From positions 1 to 64,000 of the forward strand of contig NZ_CP133160.1 in the NCBI RefSeq assembly GCF_030913365.1: DNA of 64,000 bases. Reading direction: 5' to 3'. Shown in pieces: positions 51,989 through 62,800 of the stretch (position 1 is the stretch's first letter; every line of letters begins with the position of its first letter). Under the pieces are notes generated by a model. It saw nothing but the letters and a program-made list of their open reading frames with translations, made no database searches and was not told where the DNA came from. This DNA comes from Stenotrophomonas sp. 24(2023) (GTDB lineage: Bacteria > Pseudomonadota > Gammaproteobacteria > Xanthomonadales > Xanthomonadaceae). Both the position numbers and the translations under genes were made by a program.

Positions 51989-54745
51989 TCAGCGCAGCAC
52001 CTGCTCCGCCAGCTGCACGTCCACGCGCTGCAGCGGTTCGGCAGCGGTGCGGCCCAGCTGCACCTGGTAGGTACCGGCCGCGATCTTCCACTGCCGTGCC
52101 TGTGCATCGTAGTGGGCCAGCGTCTTCGGCTCGGCCTCGATGCGGATGCGGCGCTGTTCACCCGGCTGCAGGCTGACCTTGTCGAAACCGATCAGGCGTA
52201 CCGGCGTGGTGTTGCCCGCCGGCAGCTTCAGGTACAGCTGGGCCACATCGGCACCGGCGCGTGCACCGGTGTTGCGGATGTCCACGCTGGCCACCACGCG
52301 CGCACCGTCCACACTTACCGTCAGGTTCTCGTAGGCGAAGGAGGTGTAGGACAGGCCATGGCCGAAGGCGAAGGTCGGGGTCAGACCCTTGGCGGCCATC
52401 CACTTGTAGCCCACGTTGGCGCCTTCGATATCGAAATTGAACACATCGCCGAACGGCTTGGCCGGCGTGAAGCCCAGGCCGTCGATGTGCGGGCGCGGCA
52501 GCTGCGATTCGTCCACCACCCAGGTGACCGGCAGGCGGCCGGACGGGTTGGCCTGGCCGGTCAGCAGCGCGGCGATACCTTCGCCACCGCGGATGCCCGG
52601 GTACCAGGCCTGCAGCAGTGCCGGCACCTGCGCCAGCCACGGCGTGCGCACCGGGCCGTTGGTTTCCAGCACCACCACGGTCTTCGGGTTGGCCCTGGCC
52701 ACGGCCGAGATCAGCGCATCCTGGTTGTCCGGCAGCTGCATGTCCGGCAGGTCCACCGATTCGGCCGCCCACTGGGTGGCGAACACGATGGCCACGTCGG
52801 CCTGCGCGGCAGCCTTGGCGGCGGCGGTGGCGTTGCTGCCGTCCACATAGGTGATGGTCGCGTCCGGGCGCGCCGCACGCAGTGATTCCAGCGGCGAGGA
52901 CGGGTGGAAGATCACCGGGCCCGGCCAGGTGGTGGGCATCACGCCCGGCACCGCATTGGTGCCCTTGGCGGTCACGCCGACCATCGACGAGCCACCGCCA
53001 CCGATCACGCCCTTGTCGGCATGCCCGCCGATGATGACGATGCGCTTGGCGCTGTCGGCCAGCGGCAGCAGGTTGCCTTCGTTGCGCAGCAGCACGCTGC
53101 CTTCTTCCACGGTGCGCTGGGCCGCGGCATAGCCGGCCTGCACATCGATCGGCTGGTGCTGCGGCGGGTTGTCGAAGTTGCCATGGGCGAACAGCGTGCG
53201 CAGGATGCGCGCCACCATGTCATCCAGGCGCGACTGCGGCACCACGCCGCCATGCACGGCCAGGCGCAGCGGTTCGTCGAAGAACACCGCCGCGTCGAAC
53301 ACCTCACCGGCCGACTGCTGGTCCAGGCCGGCCAGCGCCGCCTTCGAGCCGCTGTGCACGCCGCCCCAGTCGGACATCACGAAACCGGGAAACTTCCATT
53401 CCTGCTTCAGCACCTGGTTCATCAGGTAGCCGTTCTCGCAGCCGTAGGTGCCGTTGATCTTGTTGTACGAACACATCGCCACACCGGGGCGGCCCGCTTC
53501 CAGCGCGATCTCGAAGGCCAGCAGGTCCGATTCGTGCATGGCCTGTTCACCGATGCGCACGTCATGGAAGTTGCGGCGCGTCTCCATGTCGTTCATCGCG
53601 AAGTGCTTCATCGAGGAGATCACGTGCTGGCTCTGCACGCCCTGGATGACCGCACCGACCATCACGCCGGCCAGCAGCGGGTCTTCACCGGCGTACTCGA
53701 AATTGCGGCCGTTACGCGGGTCGCGCTGCAGGTTCACGCTGCCGGACAGCAGGATGTTGAAGCGCTGCTGCCAGGCTTCGCGGCCCATGGTCGCGCCACC
53801 GGCAAAGGCGACTTGCGGGTTCCAGCTGGCAGCGGTGGACGGACCCGACGGCATCGCGGTGGCGAAGTCGCCCTTGCGGATGCCACCGGGATTGGTCACG
53901 CCCACGCCGGCATCGGCCGACTGCTGCGAAGGAATGCCCAGGCGCGGCACGCCCGGCACGAACCCGGCCGAACCCACGGCGCCTTCCGGCAGCGGGCCAC
54001 CGTCCTTGCCCAGCCCGAAGTAGCTGTGCAGCATCTGGAACTTCTCGTCCTCGGTCATCGCCTTGAGCAGCAGCGCGGCGCGGGCATCGGCACTGAGCGC
54101 GGCGTCCATCCACGGCTGCTCGCCGCCCTTGTCGGCGGCATAGGCCAGGCTCAGCAGGCTGGCCTTGGTCCCCTTCAACGCCAGCGGCGCACTGCTGGCG
54201 CCCTGGAATCCGTCACTGAAGACATGCGCGTGCGGCGTGGCGGTGGCGATCCCGGCGCCAGCCGAACCCAGCAACACGGCCGGCGCGCCCAGGCGCGAGG
54301 CCGACACCAACTGCGGCAGGTTGCCGGCACCGACGCCATCCGCGTAGAGCGCCACCACATGGCGGCCATCGTTGACGCGCAGGTAGCCCAGGCCGGCCTG
54401 GTCGGGGCCCGATTCGGCCTCGACCGGCAGGCGGGTCAGCAGCACCTGGCCCTTCTGCACCACGCCCTTGCCATCATCGGCGGCGATGAAACGGTACTGG
54501 TAACCGGCCTGGTCGGCCAGGCGCTGCAGCGGGTCGATGGCACCGACACCCCGCTGCACCTGGCGCACGCTGACCGCGTCGACCTGCAGCGTCTGCAACT
54601 GGCTGCCCAGGGCCGGCAGCGCGGCGGTGTCAGGCGCCTGCTCCAGGGTCAGCACGGTGAAGGCGGCGGGGGTGGCCCCGGCCTGCGCAGACAGCGCAGC
54701 GGAGAGGGCCAGGGACAGGGCGAGCGGCTTTGTAAACGTTTTCAT
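51989..54745 (-). CDS. Secreted GH3 beta-glucosidase with an unusual N-terminal extension
   Basis: A 918-residue protein. The signal peptide is MKTFTKPLALSLALSAALSAQAGA (ATG 54745). About 190 residues follow that are not typical GH3 (FTVLTLEQAPDTAALP, QVLLTRLPVEAESGP, GRHVVALYADGVGAGNLP). The GH3 catalytic domain then begins near 215 (LLLKAMTEDEKFQML). It includes NLQRDPRNGRNFEYAGEDPLLAG, SSMKHFAMNDMETRR and nucleophile Asp in FPGFVMSDWGGVHSG. The C-terminal domain has IVIIGGHADKGVIGGGGSS and VVLETNGPVRTPWLAQVPALLQAWYPG. A fibronectin-III-like end domain closes it. It probably hydrolyses plant beta-glucosides in the periplasm. Confidence 0.9.
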   Translation of the reverse strand: MKTFTKPLALSLALSAALSAQAGATPAAFTVLTLEQAPDTAALPALGSQLQTLQVDAVSVRQVQRGVGAIDPLQRLADQAGYQYRFIAADDGKGVVQKGQVLLTRLPVEAESGPDQAGLGYLRVNDGRHVVALYADGVGAGNLPQLVSASRLGAPAVLLGSAGAGIATATPHAHVFSDGFQGASSAPLALKGTKASLLSLAYAADKGGEQPWMDAALSADARAALLLKAMTEDEKFQMLHSYFGLGKDGGPLPEGAVGSAGFVPGVPRLGIPSQQSADAGVGVTNPGGIRKGDFATAMPSGPSTAASWNPQVAFAGGATMGREAWQQRFNILLSGSVNLQRDPRNGRNFEYAGEDPLLAGVMVGAVIQGVQSQHVISSMKHFAMNDMETRRNFHDVRIGEQAMHESDLLAFEIALEAGRPGVAMCSYNKINGTYGCENGYLMNQVLKQEWKFPGFVMSDWGGVHSGSKAALAGLDQQSAGEVFDAAVFFDEPLRLAVHGGVVPQSRLDDMVARILRTLFAHGNFDNPPQHQPIDVQAGYAAAQRTVEEGSVLLRNEGNLLPLADSAKRIVIIGGHADKGVIGGGGSSMVGVTAKGTNAVPGVMPTTWPGPVIFHPSSPLESLRAARPDATITYVDGSNATAAAKAAAQADVAIVFATQWAAESVDLPDMQLPDNQDALISAVARANPKTVVVLETNGPVRTPWLAQVPALLQAWYPGIRGGEGIAALLTGQANPSGRLPVTWVVDESQLPRPHIDGLGFTPAKPFGDVFNFDIEGANVGYKWMAAKGLTPTFAFGHGLSYTSFAYENLTVSVDGARVVASVDIRNTGARAGADVAQLYLKLPAGNTTPVRLIGFDKVSLQPGEQRRIRIEAEPKTLAHYDAQARQWKIAAGTYQVQLGRTAAEPLQRVDVQLAEQVLR
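54731..54744. promoter_or_regulatory. LacI-family operator-like sequence over the GH3 start codon
   Basis: TGTAAACGTTTTCA is a near palindrome (one mismatched pair) with the central CG typical of LacI-family sites. It overlaps codons 1-5 of the GH3 gene. The codons themselves (ATG AAA ACG TTT ACA) could create it by chance. Confidence 0.3.
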
Positions 54746-55080
54746 CAACAGGCGTCATTCCGTTGCCAAGGCAATCGGTCCAGGGAAAAAGCCGCCGAAG
54801 GGTGCAGCGTCAGTGCCGTGGCCTGCTGCAGGGCAGCATGGCGCAGGCGGAAGGACGGGCCGGTCTGCGCACGGGCCCCTCCGCCCGGCGTGACAACCTG
54901 CCTGTCCGGGCCACGCATGGCGGCCCAACCTGTGAAGAGTGGGCGAGCGCGTTCATCCCTGTCAACAGGACCTAAGTCACGCCCGCGATGTGCGCAGCGG
55001 TTATCAGCCCATCACCGGCCGTCATCAACAACGGCGCAGGCGCTGCAGATAATGGCCCTTCCTCACCTTCGGGCGTGCGC
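54746..55080. other. Intergenic region between the divergent GH3 and VOC genes
   Basis: About 335 bases that must contain both promoters. I see no conserved RNA, repeat or small gene, and no convincing -35/-10 pair by eye. Confidence 0.4.
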
Positions 55081-55515
55081 ATGACTCCACATCGCGATTT
55101 CAACCATCTCTGGCGCGACCGATGTGATACCTCGCGCCAACGCGCACCGCGCGTGCTGATCCGTGTCTTCGTCGCACCCGGTGAACTGGAGCGCCGGGTG
55201 GCCTTCTACGAACAGCTGCAGGGCGTGGTGGCCGATGCAGGTTTCCCCTTCCCCGATGCCGGCCTGCGCCTGGCCATGGTCGGCGCCTTCCTGCTGATCG
55301 AAGGCAGCGACGCCGCACTGGCACCGTTCACCTCCACTACCGGCACGCTGCTGGTGGACGATGTACAGCCCTATTACGACAAACTGATCGCCAACGGCGC
55401 GCAGATCATCTTCCCGCTGCAGGTGGTTCCTACCGGTGCGGCGTTCAATGCCGTGCACCCCGATGGCACCGTGGTGGAATACGTGCACCATCGGCCCGAT
55501 CCGCACGGGCGGTAA
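55081..55515 (+). CDS. VOC-superfamily (glyoxalase/bleomycin-resistance-like) protein
   Basis: A 144-residue single-domain VOC protein starting MTPHRDFNHLWRDRCDTSRQ. The core is RVLIRVFVAPGELERRVAFYEQLQGV, GLRLAMVGAFLLIEG, TSTTGTLLVDDVQPYYDKLIANGAQIIFPL, and the closing FNAVHPDGTVVEYVHHRP with the Glu of the metal site. The first beta-alpha unit begins about residue 25, so the N-terminus is somewhat long, but earlier or later starts are not better. Function (dioxygenase, binding or resistance) cannot be told. Confidence 0.82.
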   Translation: MTPHRDFNHLWRDRCDTSRQRAPRVLIRVFVAPGELERRVAFYEQLQGVVADAGFPFPDAGLRLAMVGAFLLIEGSDAALAPFTSTTGTLLVDDVQPYYDKLIANGAQIIFPLQVVPTGAAFNAVHPDGTVVEYVHHRPDPHGR

Positions 55516-55593
55516 CGACCGCCCACGCCACCCGGCCTGCCGCGCGCGTGGCGGGGCTTTACAATGCGGCGCCCAGCCACGCCCGGGCCCTGC

Positions 55594-56499
55594 ATGGATT
55601 CCTTCACCCTGATGCGCGCGTTCCGCCGCATCGTCGAGCGCGGCGGGCTGGCACGGGCCGCCGAGGATCTGGGTGTTTCCGCCGCCGGGCTCAGCAAGCA
55701 GCTGCGCCAGCTGGAAGCACACCTGGGCGTGGTGCTGCTGCAGCGGACCACCCGGCGCATGGCCCTGACCACGACCGGCCAGCGTTACTACGATGAATGC
55801 TGCCGCCTGCTGGATGATCTGGATGCACTCGAACGTGGCATCGCCGGGCAGGCCACGGCGGTCAGTGGCCGCCTGCGGGTCAACGCACCGCATTCGTTCG
55901 CCCTGAGCACGCTGTCGCCCCTGCTGCCACGCTTCCTGCAGCAGCACCCACAGCTGGCCCTGGACCTGGTGCTGGAAGACCGCCTGCTGGATGCCGTCGG
56001 CGAAGGCTTCGATGTCTCGCTGCGGCTGCGCGCCGAACTGGATGACTCGCGCCTGGTCGCACGCCGGCTGGCCTCGCTGCAGCAGGTGCTGTGCGCGGCA
56101 CCGTCCTACCTGGCCGCACACCCTGCCCCGCAGACCGTGCAGGCGCTGCAGCAGCACACCCTGTTGGCCTACAGCCTGTCCGACCCACCCGGCAGCTGGC
56201 CGCTGCAGGGGCCGGACGGCCAGGCCACGGTCACCCTCGGCACACGGGTGGCGGTCAACAGCAGCCAGCTGCTGCGCGACCTGCTGCTGGCCGGCGAAGG
56301 CATCGGCGCCCTGCCCTCGTTCCTCGCCGCGGCCGACCTTGCCGATGGCCGGCTGCAGCGCGTGCTGCCCGACCACCGCTTCCCGCCACGCATCGTGTAT
56401 GCGGTCTACCCGACCGCGCGCCACCTGCCGCCCAAGGTGCGCGCCTTCATCGAATTCCTGCAGGAAACACTGCCCACCTGCCCTGGCCTGGATTACTGA
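55594..56499 (+). CDS. LysR-family transcriptional regulator
   Basis: A 301-residue LysR protein starting MDSFTLMRAFRRIVERGGLARAAEDLGVSAAGLSKQLRQLEAHLGVVLLQRTTRRMALT, a normal helix-turn-helix. The effector domain follows (GRLRVNAPHSFALSTLSPLLPRFLQQHPQLALDLVLEDRLLDAVGEGFDVSLRL to RIVYAVYPTARHLPPKVRAFIEFLQE). An earlier in-frame ATG adds 10 poor residues. It is followed on the same strand by the cyclase-family gene after 93 bases, which it may regulate, although such regulators often act on divergent genes. Confidence 0.92.
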   Translation: MDSFTLMRAFRRIVERGGLARAAEDLGVSAAGLSKQLRQLEAHLGVVLLQRTTRRMALTTTGQRYYDECCRLLDDLDALERGIAGQATAVSGRLRVNAPHSFALSTLSPLLPRFLQQHPQLALDLVLEDRLLDAVGEGFDVSLRLRAELDDSRLVARRLASLQQVLCAAPSYLAAHPAPQTVQALQQHTLLAYSLSDPPGSWPLQGPDGQATVTLGTRVAVNSSQLLRDLLLAGEGIGALPSFLAAADLADGRLQRVLPDHRFPPRIVYAVYPTARHLPPKVRAFIEFLQETLPTCPGLDY

Positions 56500-56592
56500 C
56501 CGCCAGCGAAAACTGAGCTGTCGGCCAGGTGCTGTTTCGCTACCCGGCCGCTGCCTAACCTGCCCGCTCCCCCTGATGGAGCCGACAGGCCG

Positions 56593-57600
56593 ATGCATTC
56601 CATGAACGTACTTTCCCCGGGCCTCGCCCTGGCCCTGCTGCTGGCAGCGGCCGTCCCTGCCACCGCGCACGAGCGCGTCCCCTCCGGCCAGCAGGTCGGC
56701 ATCAGCCCCTGGGGGCCGGCCGATGAGATCGGCCGCCTGAACCTGATCACCGAGGCCTCGCGCGCGGCCATCCTGTCGCGGGTCAGTGGTGGCAAGGCGT
56801 ATGACCTGGCCACCGACTACTACGTCGGCATGCCCAGCTGGCAGGACGCCGGCGATCCGCACTACCAGTTCTGGATGACCCATACCCCGCGCGGCACCGT
56901 GGTGGACGACCCGATGGGCGTCGGCGCCCCCATGAACCTCACCCGCAGCTACACCGGCACGGCGTTCTCGATGTACAGCCACACCGGCACCCACATCGAC
57001 GCACTGAACCACTTCGGCATCCATGGCAGGATCTGGAACGGCTTCAAGGCCGATGAGCACCTGGGCGACCGCGGCTGGAAGGTCACCGGCATCGAGAAAT
57101 TCCCGCCGCTGATCGCCCGTGGCGTGCTGATCGACGTGGCCGCTGCCAAGGGCATGGACATGCTGCCGGACAGCTACCGCATCACCCGCCAGGACCTGAA
57201 AGCGGCACTGGCACGCCAGCACGTGACACTGCAGCAGGGCGATGTGGTGCTGGTGCGCACCGGGCGCATGCGCCTGTTCGAGCAGCCCCGTGCGTACATG
57301 GCCAACCCGCCGGGCATGGGCCTGGATGCGGCGCGCTTCCTGGTCGAGGACAGCGGCGCGATGATCGTCGGTGCCGACAACCTCAGCTTCGAGACGTTCC
57401 CTTCCGAAGTGGCCGATGACTACGTGCCGCTGCATACCTACCTGCTGGCGCAGCAGGGGGCGCCGATCATCGAACTGGTGGCGCTGGACGAACTGGCCCG
57501 TGACAAGGTCTACGAGTTCGCCTTCATCGGCGGCCCGTTGAAGATCCGTGGCGGCGATGCGGCACCGCTGCGCCCGGTGGCCTTGCCTGTACGGCCCTGA
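56593..57600 (+). CDS. Exported cyclase-family (KynB-type fold) metal hydrolase
   Basis: A 335-residue protein with the signal peptide MHSMNVLSPGLALALLLAAAVPATA. The metal-binding motif is SHTGTHIDALNHFG (HxGTHxDxxxH, about 133-146). Earlier, WGPADEIGRLNLIT is characteristic of the larger cyclase-like proteins. LIDVAAAKGMDMLP and GDVVLVRTGR follow. Relatives include arylformamidase and isatin hydrolase, but the substrate here is unknown. Export to the periplasm is unusual among well-studied members. It follows a LysR gene. Confidence 0.88.
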   Translation: MHSMNVLSPGLALALLLAAAVPATAHERVPSGQQVGISPWGPADEIGRLNLITEASRAAILSRVSGGKAYDLATDYYVGMPSWQDAGDPHYQFWMTHTPRGTVVDDPMGVGAPMNLTRSYTGTAFSMYSHTGTHIDALNHFGIHGRIWNGFKADEHLGDRGWKVTGIEKFPPLIARGVLIDVAAAKGMDMLPDSYRITRQDLKAALARQHVTLQQGDVVLVRTGRMRLFEQPRAYMANPPGMGLDAARFLVEDSGAMIVGADNLSFETFPSEVADDYVPLHTYLLAQQGAPIIELVALDELARDKVYEFAFIGGPLKIRGGDAAPLRPVALPVRP

Positions 57601-57648
57601 GCGGGTGGGGGCCCCTTCAGCTGGCTGAAGCTACCTGCCGCCACGCCA

Positions 57649-57663
57649 TTAGTAATTTTACTC
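57649..57663. promoter_or_regulatory. LexA box upstream of imuA
   Basis: TTAGTAATTTTACTC fits the Xanthomonas/Xylella LexA consensus TTAG-N6-TACTA with one mismatch at the last base. It lies about 110 bases before the imuA start, where the SOS promoter should be. Confidence 0.75.
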
Positions 57664-57771
57664 ACAAGACGGGTAGCATGTCGGTCCCGGCCCCTTGCTG
57701 CGACCCCGCCCTGCCATGCCCGTTCCTGCTGCCCCTGCCCACTGCCCAGCGCCCTGCCCGGAGGCCCGCTG

Positions 57772-58386
57772 ATGGGCGCCGTCGTGGCCCTGGACCGCCT
57801 GCTGGATGGGCAGCGGCTGTGGCGTGGCCCGGCCCGCCAGGGCACCGCGGGCGATCACCTGCCCACCGGCCACCCGGCGCTGGATGCGCGCCTGCCCGGC
57901 GGTGGCTGGCCGGCCAGCGGGCTGTGCGAAGTGCTGCAGCCGGCCCCGGGCAGCGGTGAACTGGCCCTGGTCTGGCCGGTGCTGGCACGGCTGAGCCAGC
58001 GCGGCCAGCCCATCGTGCTGGTGGCCCCGCCGCATGCCCCGCATGCACCGGCCTGGGCCCGCGCCGGCCTGGACCTGCGGCAGCTGCAGGTGGTGCGCGC
58101 CGATCCACGGCAGGCGCTGTGGGCGGCCGAGCAGTGCCTGCGTTCGGCCGCCTGCGCCGCCGTGCTGTGCTGGCCGGGCCAGGCCGATGACCGGGCGCTG
58201 CGCCGTCTGCAGGTCGCCGCCGACAGTGGCCAATGCCTGGGCCTGGCCTTCCGCGATGCCCGTGCCGCGCGCAATCCCTCGCCGGCCACGCTGCGCCTGC
58301 AGCTGGAGCAGGGCCAGGTCCGCGTGCTCAAGTGCCGTGGCGGGCTGGCACCGCCACAGCCGTTGCCCCTGGCCCGCCCCCACTGA
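57772..58386 (+). CDS. imuA: SOS mutagenesis accessory protein ImuA
   Basis: A 204-residue RecA/SulA-like protein. Its features are LPTGHPALDARLPGGGWPASGLCEVLQPAPGSGELALVWPVLARLSQRGQPIVLVAPP, a degenerate ATP-binding-like fold without a Walker GKT, and RVLKCRGG near the end. It starts at ATG 57772 and is 10 bases from imuB. With ImuB and DnaE2 it forms the lexA-regulated mutasome of damage-induced translesion synthesis. A LexA box lies upstream. Confidence 0.9.
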   Translation: MGAVVALDRLLDGQRLWRGPARQGTAGDHLPTGHPALDARLPGGGWPASGLCEVLQPAPGSGELALVWPVLARLSQRGQPIVLVAPPHAPHAPAWARAGLDLRQLQVVRADPRQALWAAEQCLRSAACAAVLCWPGQADDRALRRLQVAADSGQCLGLAFRDARAARNPSPATLRLQLEQGQVRVLKCRGGLAPPQPLPLARPH

Positions 58387-58396
58387 GGCCCGGCGG

Positions 58397-59806
58397 ATGG
58401 ACTGGGCCTGCCTGTTGTTGCCGCAGCTGGCGCTGGACAGTGTCCTGCGCCACCGCCCCGACCCGCAGCAGCCGGTGGCGCTGGTGCAGGGCCCGGCACA
58501 GCGCCGCGTGCTGCGTGCGGTCAGCCCGGCCGCACGCGCCGCCGGCCTGCGCCCGGGCATGCTGCTGTCGGCCGCACAGGTCCTGGTGCAGGCCCTGCAC
58601 CAGCATGACTACGACCCGCAGGCCGAACAGCACACCCGCGCGCTGCTGGCCAGTTGGCTGTACGGCATCAGCTCGCAGGTCAGCCTGGATTTCCCCCATG
58701 CGCTGGTCCTGGAGATCGGTGCCAGCCGGGCCCTGTTCGGCGATTGGCCGCACATCGAACGCCGCCTGCGCAACGGCCTTCGCGAACTGGGCTTCCGCCA
58801 TCGGCTGGTGGCGGCCCCCAATCCGCATGCCGCGCGCGTGCTGGCCAACGTACACGACCGCCTGGGCATCGGCGAAGCACAGCTGGCTGCCACGCTGGCC
58901 AAGGTGCCGCTGGAACGCAGCGGCCTGCCGATCGAAGCGGTGACCGTACTGGCACGTTCCGGCCTGCGCACGCTGGGCCAGGCCTTTGCCCTGCCCCGTG
59001 ACAGCCTGGCGCGGCGCTTCGCACCGGCCGTGCTGCAGCAGTTGGACGCCATCGCCGGGCATGCGCCGGCACCGCTGCGTTTCTACCAGCCGCCGGACCG
59101 TTTCGATGCGCGCATCGAATTCGACGACGAGATCGACTCCAGCCAGGCCCTGCTGTTCCCGCTGCGCCGCCTGCTGCAGGACCTGGCCGCGTTCCTGTGC
59201 TCGCGCGATGGCGGCGTGCAGCAGTTCCAGCTGCATTTCGAACATGACCTGCTGCCGGCCAGCACCCTGCCGATCGGGCTGCTCAGCCCCGAGCGCGATG
59301 CCGGCCTGCTGTTCGAGATCGCACGCAGCCGGCTGGAAGCCTTCGCCCTGCCGGCCGGCAGCCGCGCGCTGCGCCTGGATGCCGAGCACCTGCCGCCCTT
59401 CGTGCCAGCCGCGCGCGATCTGTTCGACACCCGCCCGGCGCAAGCGATGCCCTGGCCACAGTTGCGCGAACGGCTGCGCGCCCGCTTGGGCGACGATGCC
59501 GTGCAACCGCTGGCCGTGCAGGCCGACCATCGCCCCGAACAGGCCAGCGGCACGCAACCGCCGACCGCGCCACCGGCCCACTGGCCACTGCGCCCTGGCT
59601 GGCTGCTGCAGCCGGCACAGCCCTTGCGCGATCCGCGCCTGCGCGTGCTGTCCGGCCCCGAGCGCATCGAGTCGGGCTGGTGGGACCAGCACGATGCGCG
59701 CCGCGATTACTACGTCGTGGAAACCAGCCACGGCCAGCGCGGCTGGGCGTACCGCCTGCGCGACGATCCGCGCGCGCCCTGGATGCTGCACGGCTGGTTC
59801 GGGTGA
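58397..59806 (+). CDS. imuB: Y-family polymerase-like protein ImuB
   Basis: A 469-residue protein starting [22 protein letters not shown]. It has the Y-family fold ([70 protein letters not shown], the little-finger region [23 protein letters not shown]). The catalytic Asp/Glu of true Y polymerases are replaced, as in other ImuB proteins, so it is a scaffold. The C-terminal tail ([26 protein letters not shown]) binds partners. The stop overlaps the dnaE2 start by GTGA. Confidence 0.92.
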   Translation: MDWACLLLPQLALDSVLRHRPDPQQPVALVQGPAQRRVLRAVSPAARAAGLRPGMLLSAAQVLVQALHQHDYDPQAEQHTRALLASWLYGISSQVSLDFPHALVLEIGASRALFGDWPHIERRLRNGLRELGFRHRLVAAPNPHAARVLANVHDRLGIGEAQLAATLAKVPLERSGLPIEAVTVLARSGLRTLGQAFALPRDSLARRFAPAVLQQLDAIAGHAPAPLRFYQPPDRFDARIEFDDEIDSSQALLFPLRRLLQDLAAFLCSRDGGVQQFQLHFEHDLLPASTLPIGLLSPERDAGLLFEIARSRLEAFALPAGSRALRLDAEHLPPFVPAARDLFDTRPAQAMPWPQLRERLRARLGDDAVQPLAVQADHRPEQASGTQPPTAPPAHWPLRPGWLLQPAQPLRDPRLRVLSGPERIESGWWDQHDARRDYYVVETSHGQRGWAYRLRDDPRAPWMLHGWFG

Positions 59807-62800
59807 ATGCCGTGGCCGATACCCACCCTGCCTACGCCGAACTGCATTGCCTGTCGGCCTTCAGTTTCCAGCGTGGTGCTTCCACCGCCGAAGAACTGTT
59901 CGCCCGCGCCCGGGGCCAGGGCTACCGCGCCCTGGCGATCACCGACGAATGTTCGCTGGCCGGCATCGTGCGCGCCTGGCAGGCCGCCAGGCAACACGGC
60001 ATCGCGCTGATCACCGGTGCCGAGTTCCAGCTGGAAGACGGGCCGAAACTGGCCCTGCTGTGCAGCGACCAGGCGGCCTATGCCGCCCTGTGCCAACTGA
60101 TCACCACCTGCCGCCGGCGTGCGCCCAAGGGCCGTTACCGCTGCCTGCGCGAGGATCTGCAGGGCCTGCCCGACGGGCTGTTGTGCCTGTGGCTGGACCC
60201 GCGCCCGCACGCCAGCGATCTGCCCTGGCTGCAGGCCTGCTTTCCGCAGCGGTTGTGGTTGGCGGTGGAGCTGCACCGCCAGGACGACGACGCGCCACGC
60301 CTGCAGCAGCTGCAGGCGTTCGGCCAGCGCCATCGGATACCGCTGGTCGCCAGCGGCGATGTGCACATGCATGTGCGCCGCCGCCGCGCGCTGCAGGACA
60401 CGCTGACCGCGATCCGCCACCGCTGCAGCGTGGCCGAAGCTGGATGGCGGCTGTTTCCCAACGGCGAACGCCACCTGCGCCCGCGCTCGGCCCTGGCCAC
60501 GCTGTACCCGCCGGAGCTGCTGGCCGAAAGCGTGCGCATCGCCGAACGCTGCCACTTCCAGCTGGAGCAGCTGCGCTACACCTACCCGCGCGAGCTGGTG
60601 CCCGACGGCCACAGCCCCGACAGCTGGCTGCGCGCGCTGGTGGAGCGCGGCATTGCAACGCGCTGGCCGAAGGGCATCAAGCCGGCGCAGCGGACCCAGA
60701 TCGAGAAGGAGCTCGACCTGATCGCCACCAAGCAGTACGCCTCCTACTTCCTCACCGTGCAGGACATCGTGGCCTTCGCCCGCAGCCGCCAGATCCTGTG
60801 CCAGGGCCGGGGGTCGGCCGCCAATTCGGCGGTGTGCTTCGTGCTGGGCGTCACCGAAATCAACCCGGAAGACAGCAACCTGCTGTTCGAGCGCTTCATT
60901 TCCGCCGAGCGCGATGAACCACCGGACATCGACATCGATTTCGAGCACGAGCGCCGCGAGGAAGTGCTGCAGTACGTGTTCAACCGCTATGGCCGCGAGC
61001 GTGCCGCGCTGACCGCCGTGGCGATCAGTTACCGTGGCCGCAGTGCGATCCGTGATGTCGCCCGCGCGCTGGGCCTGCCGATGGACCAGGTGAATGAACT
61101 GGGCGCGGCGATGGACCATTGGGGCGGTGCCATCCCGCTGCCGGATACGCTGCGCGAGCGCGGCTTCGACCCGGACACGCCGCTGATGCGGCGGCTGCTG
61201 GCGCTGACCGCGGAACTGATCGATTTCCCGCGCCACCTGTCCCAGCATCCCGGGGGTTTCGTCATTTCCGAATACCCGTTGTCGACGCTGGTGCCAGTGG
61301 AAAATGCCGCCATGGCCGAGCGCACGGTCATCCAGTGGGACAAGGACGACCTGGATGCGGTGGGCCTGATGAAGGTCGACTGCCTGGCGCTGGGCATGCT
61401 CACCGCCATCCGCAAATGCCTGGCCATGCTCAAGCAGCACGGCTATCACAGCGGGGACATGGCCGCCATCAAGCAAGGTGACACCGCGACCTACGACATG
61501 ATCTGCCGGGCCGATACCCTCGGCGTGTTCCAGATCGAATCCCGCGCGCAGATGGCCATGCTGCCGCGCATGCAGCCGCGCTGCTTCTACGATCTGGTGA
61601 TCGAAGTAGCCATCGTGCGCCCCGGGCCGATCCAGGGCGACATGGTGCACCCCTACCTAGAACGGCGGCGCAGGCTGCGCGAAGAAGGCCCGGACGCACT
61701 GCAGGCCGATGCGGAACTGCTGTACCCGCACCGGCTGCGCCATGTGTTCGAACGCACCCTGGGCGTGCCCCTGTTCCAGGAACAGGTGATGCAGGTCGCC
61801 GTCGATGCCGCCGGCTACACACCCGGGCAGGCCGACGAACTGCGCCGCTCGATGGCCGCCTGGAAGCGCCGCGGCGGCCTGGAACCGCACCGCGAACGCC
61901 TGCTCACCGGCATGCTGGGCAACAACTACAGCCTGGCATTTGCCGAACGCCTGTTCGAACAGATCAAGGGCTTCGGCAACTACGGCTTCCCTGAAAGCCA
62001 CGCGGCCAGCTTCGCCCTGCTTACCTACATCAGCTGCTGGCTCAAGTGCCATCATCCGGCCGCCTTCGTGGCCAGCCTCATCAACAGCCAGCCCCTGGGC
62101 TTCTACAGCCCCGACCAGCTGCTGCAGGATGCCCGCCGCCAGGGCGTGCGCGTGCTGCCGGTGGACGTGCGCCACAGCGAGTGGAACTGCACCCTGGTGG
62201 TGATCGATGAGCGTGCCCATCCGGCCATCCGCCTGGGCCTGCGGATGGTGGAAGGCTTCAACGAACAGGCCGCGCAGACAATCGGCCACGAACGGGCACG
62301 CCGCGCCTTCGACGATGCCGCCGACCTGTGCCGGCGCTGCGCACTGGACCGACGCCTGCAGGGGCTGCTGGCCGATGCCGGTGCGCTGCGCGGGCTCAGC
62401 GGCCATCGCCATCGCGCGCGCTGGGACATCGCCGGCGTGGAAAACCACCTGCCACTGTTCGAGCAGGCCCCGGCCACTGCCGAAGCACGCGTCGCCCTGC
62501 CCCTGCCCAGTGCCTGGCAGGACCTGCAGGCCGACTACCGCACCACCGGCACCACCCTGGGCCGGCACCCGCTGAGCTTCCTGCGCGCCCAGCTGCAGGC
62601 ACGGGGCTGCCGCCTGTCCAGCCAGCTGGCCGGCACCGCACATGGCCGCCGCGTCCGCTTCGCCGGGCTGGTGCGCATGCGCCAGCGCCCACAGACCGCC
62701 AGCGGCGTGACCTTCCTGACCCTGGAAGACGAAGCCGGCATGGTCAATGCCGTGGTCTGGCGCCACGTCGCCGACCGCCAGCACCGCATCCTCGTCGACA

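Noticed and set aside
55063..57435. A 790-codon minus-strand frame across the VOC, LysR and cyclase genes
   Set aside because: It spans three recognised plus-strand genes and their spacers and has no protein-family features.
59710..61650. A 646-codon minus-strand frame opposite imuB and dnaE2
   Set aside because: Antisense shadow of dnaE2; composition is Gln/Val/Ala/His-rich and lacks domains.
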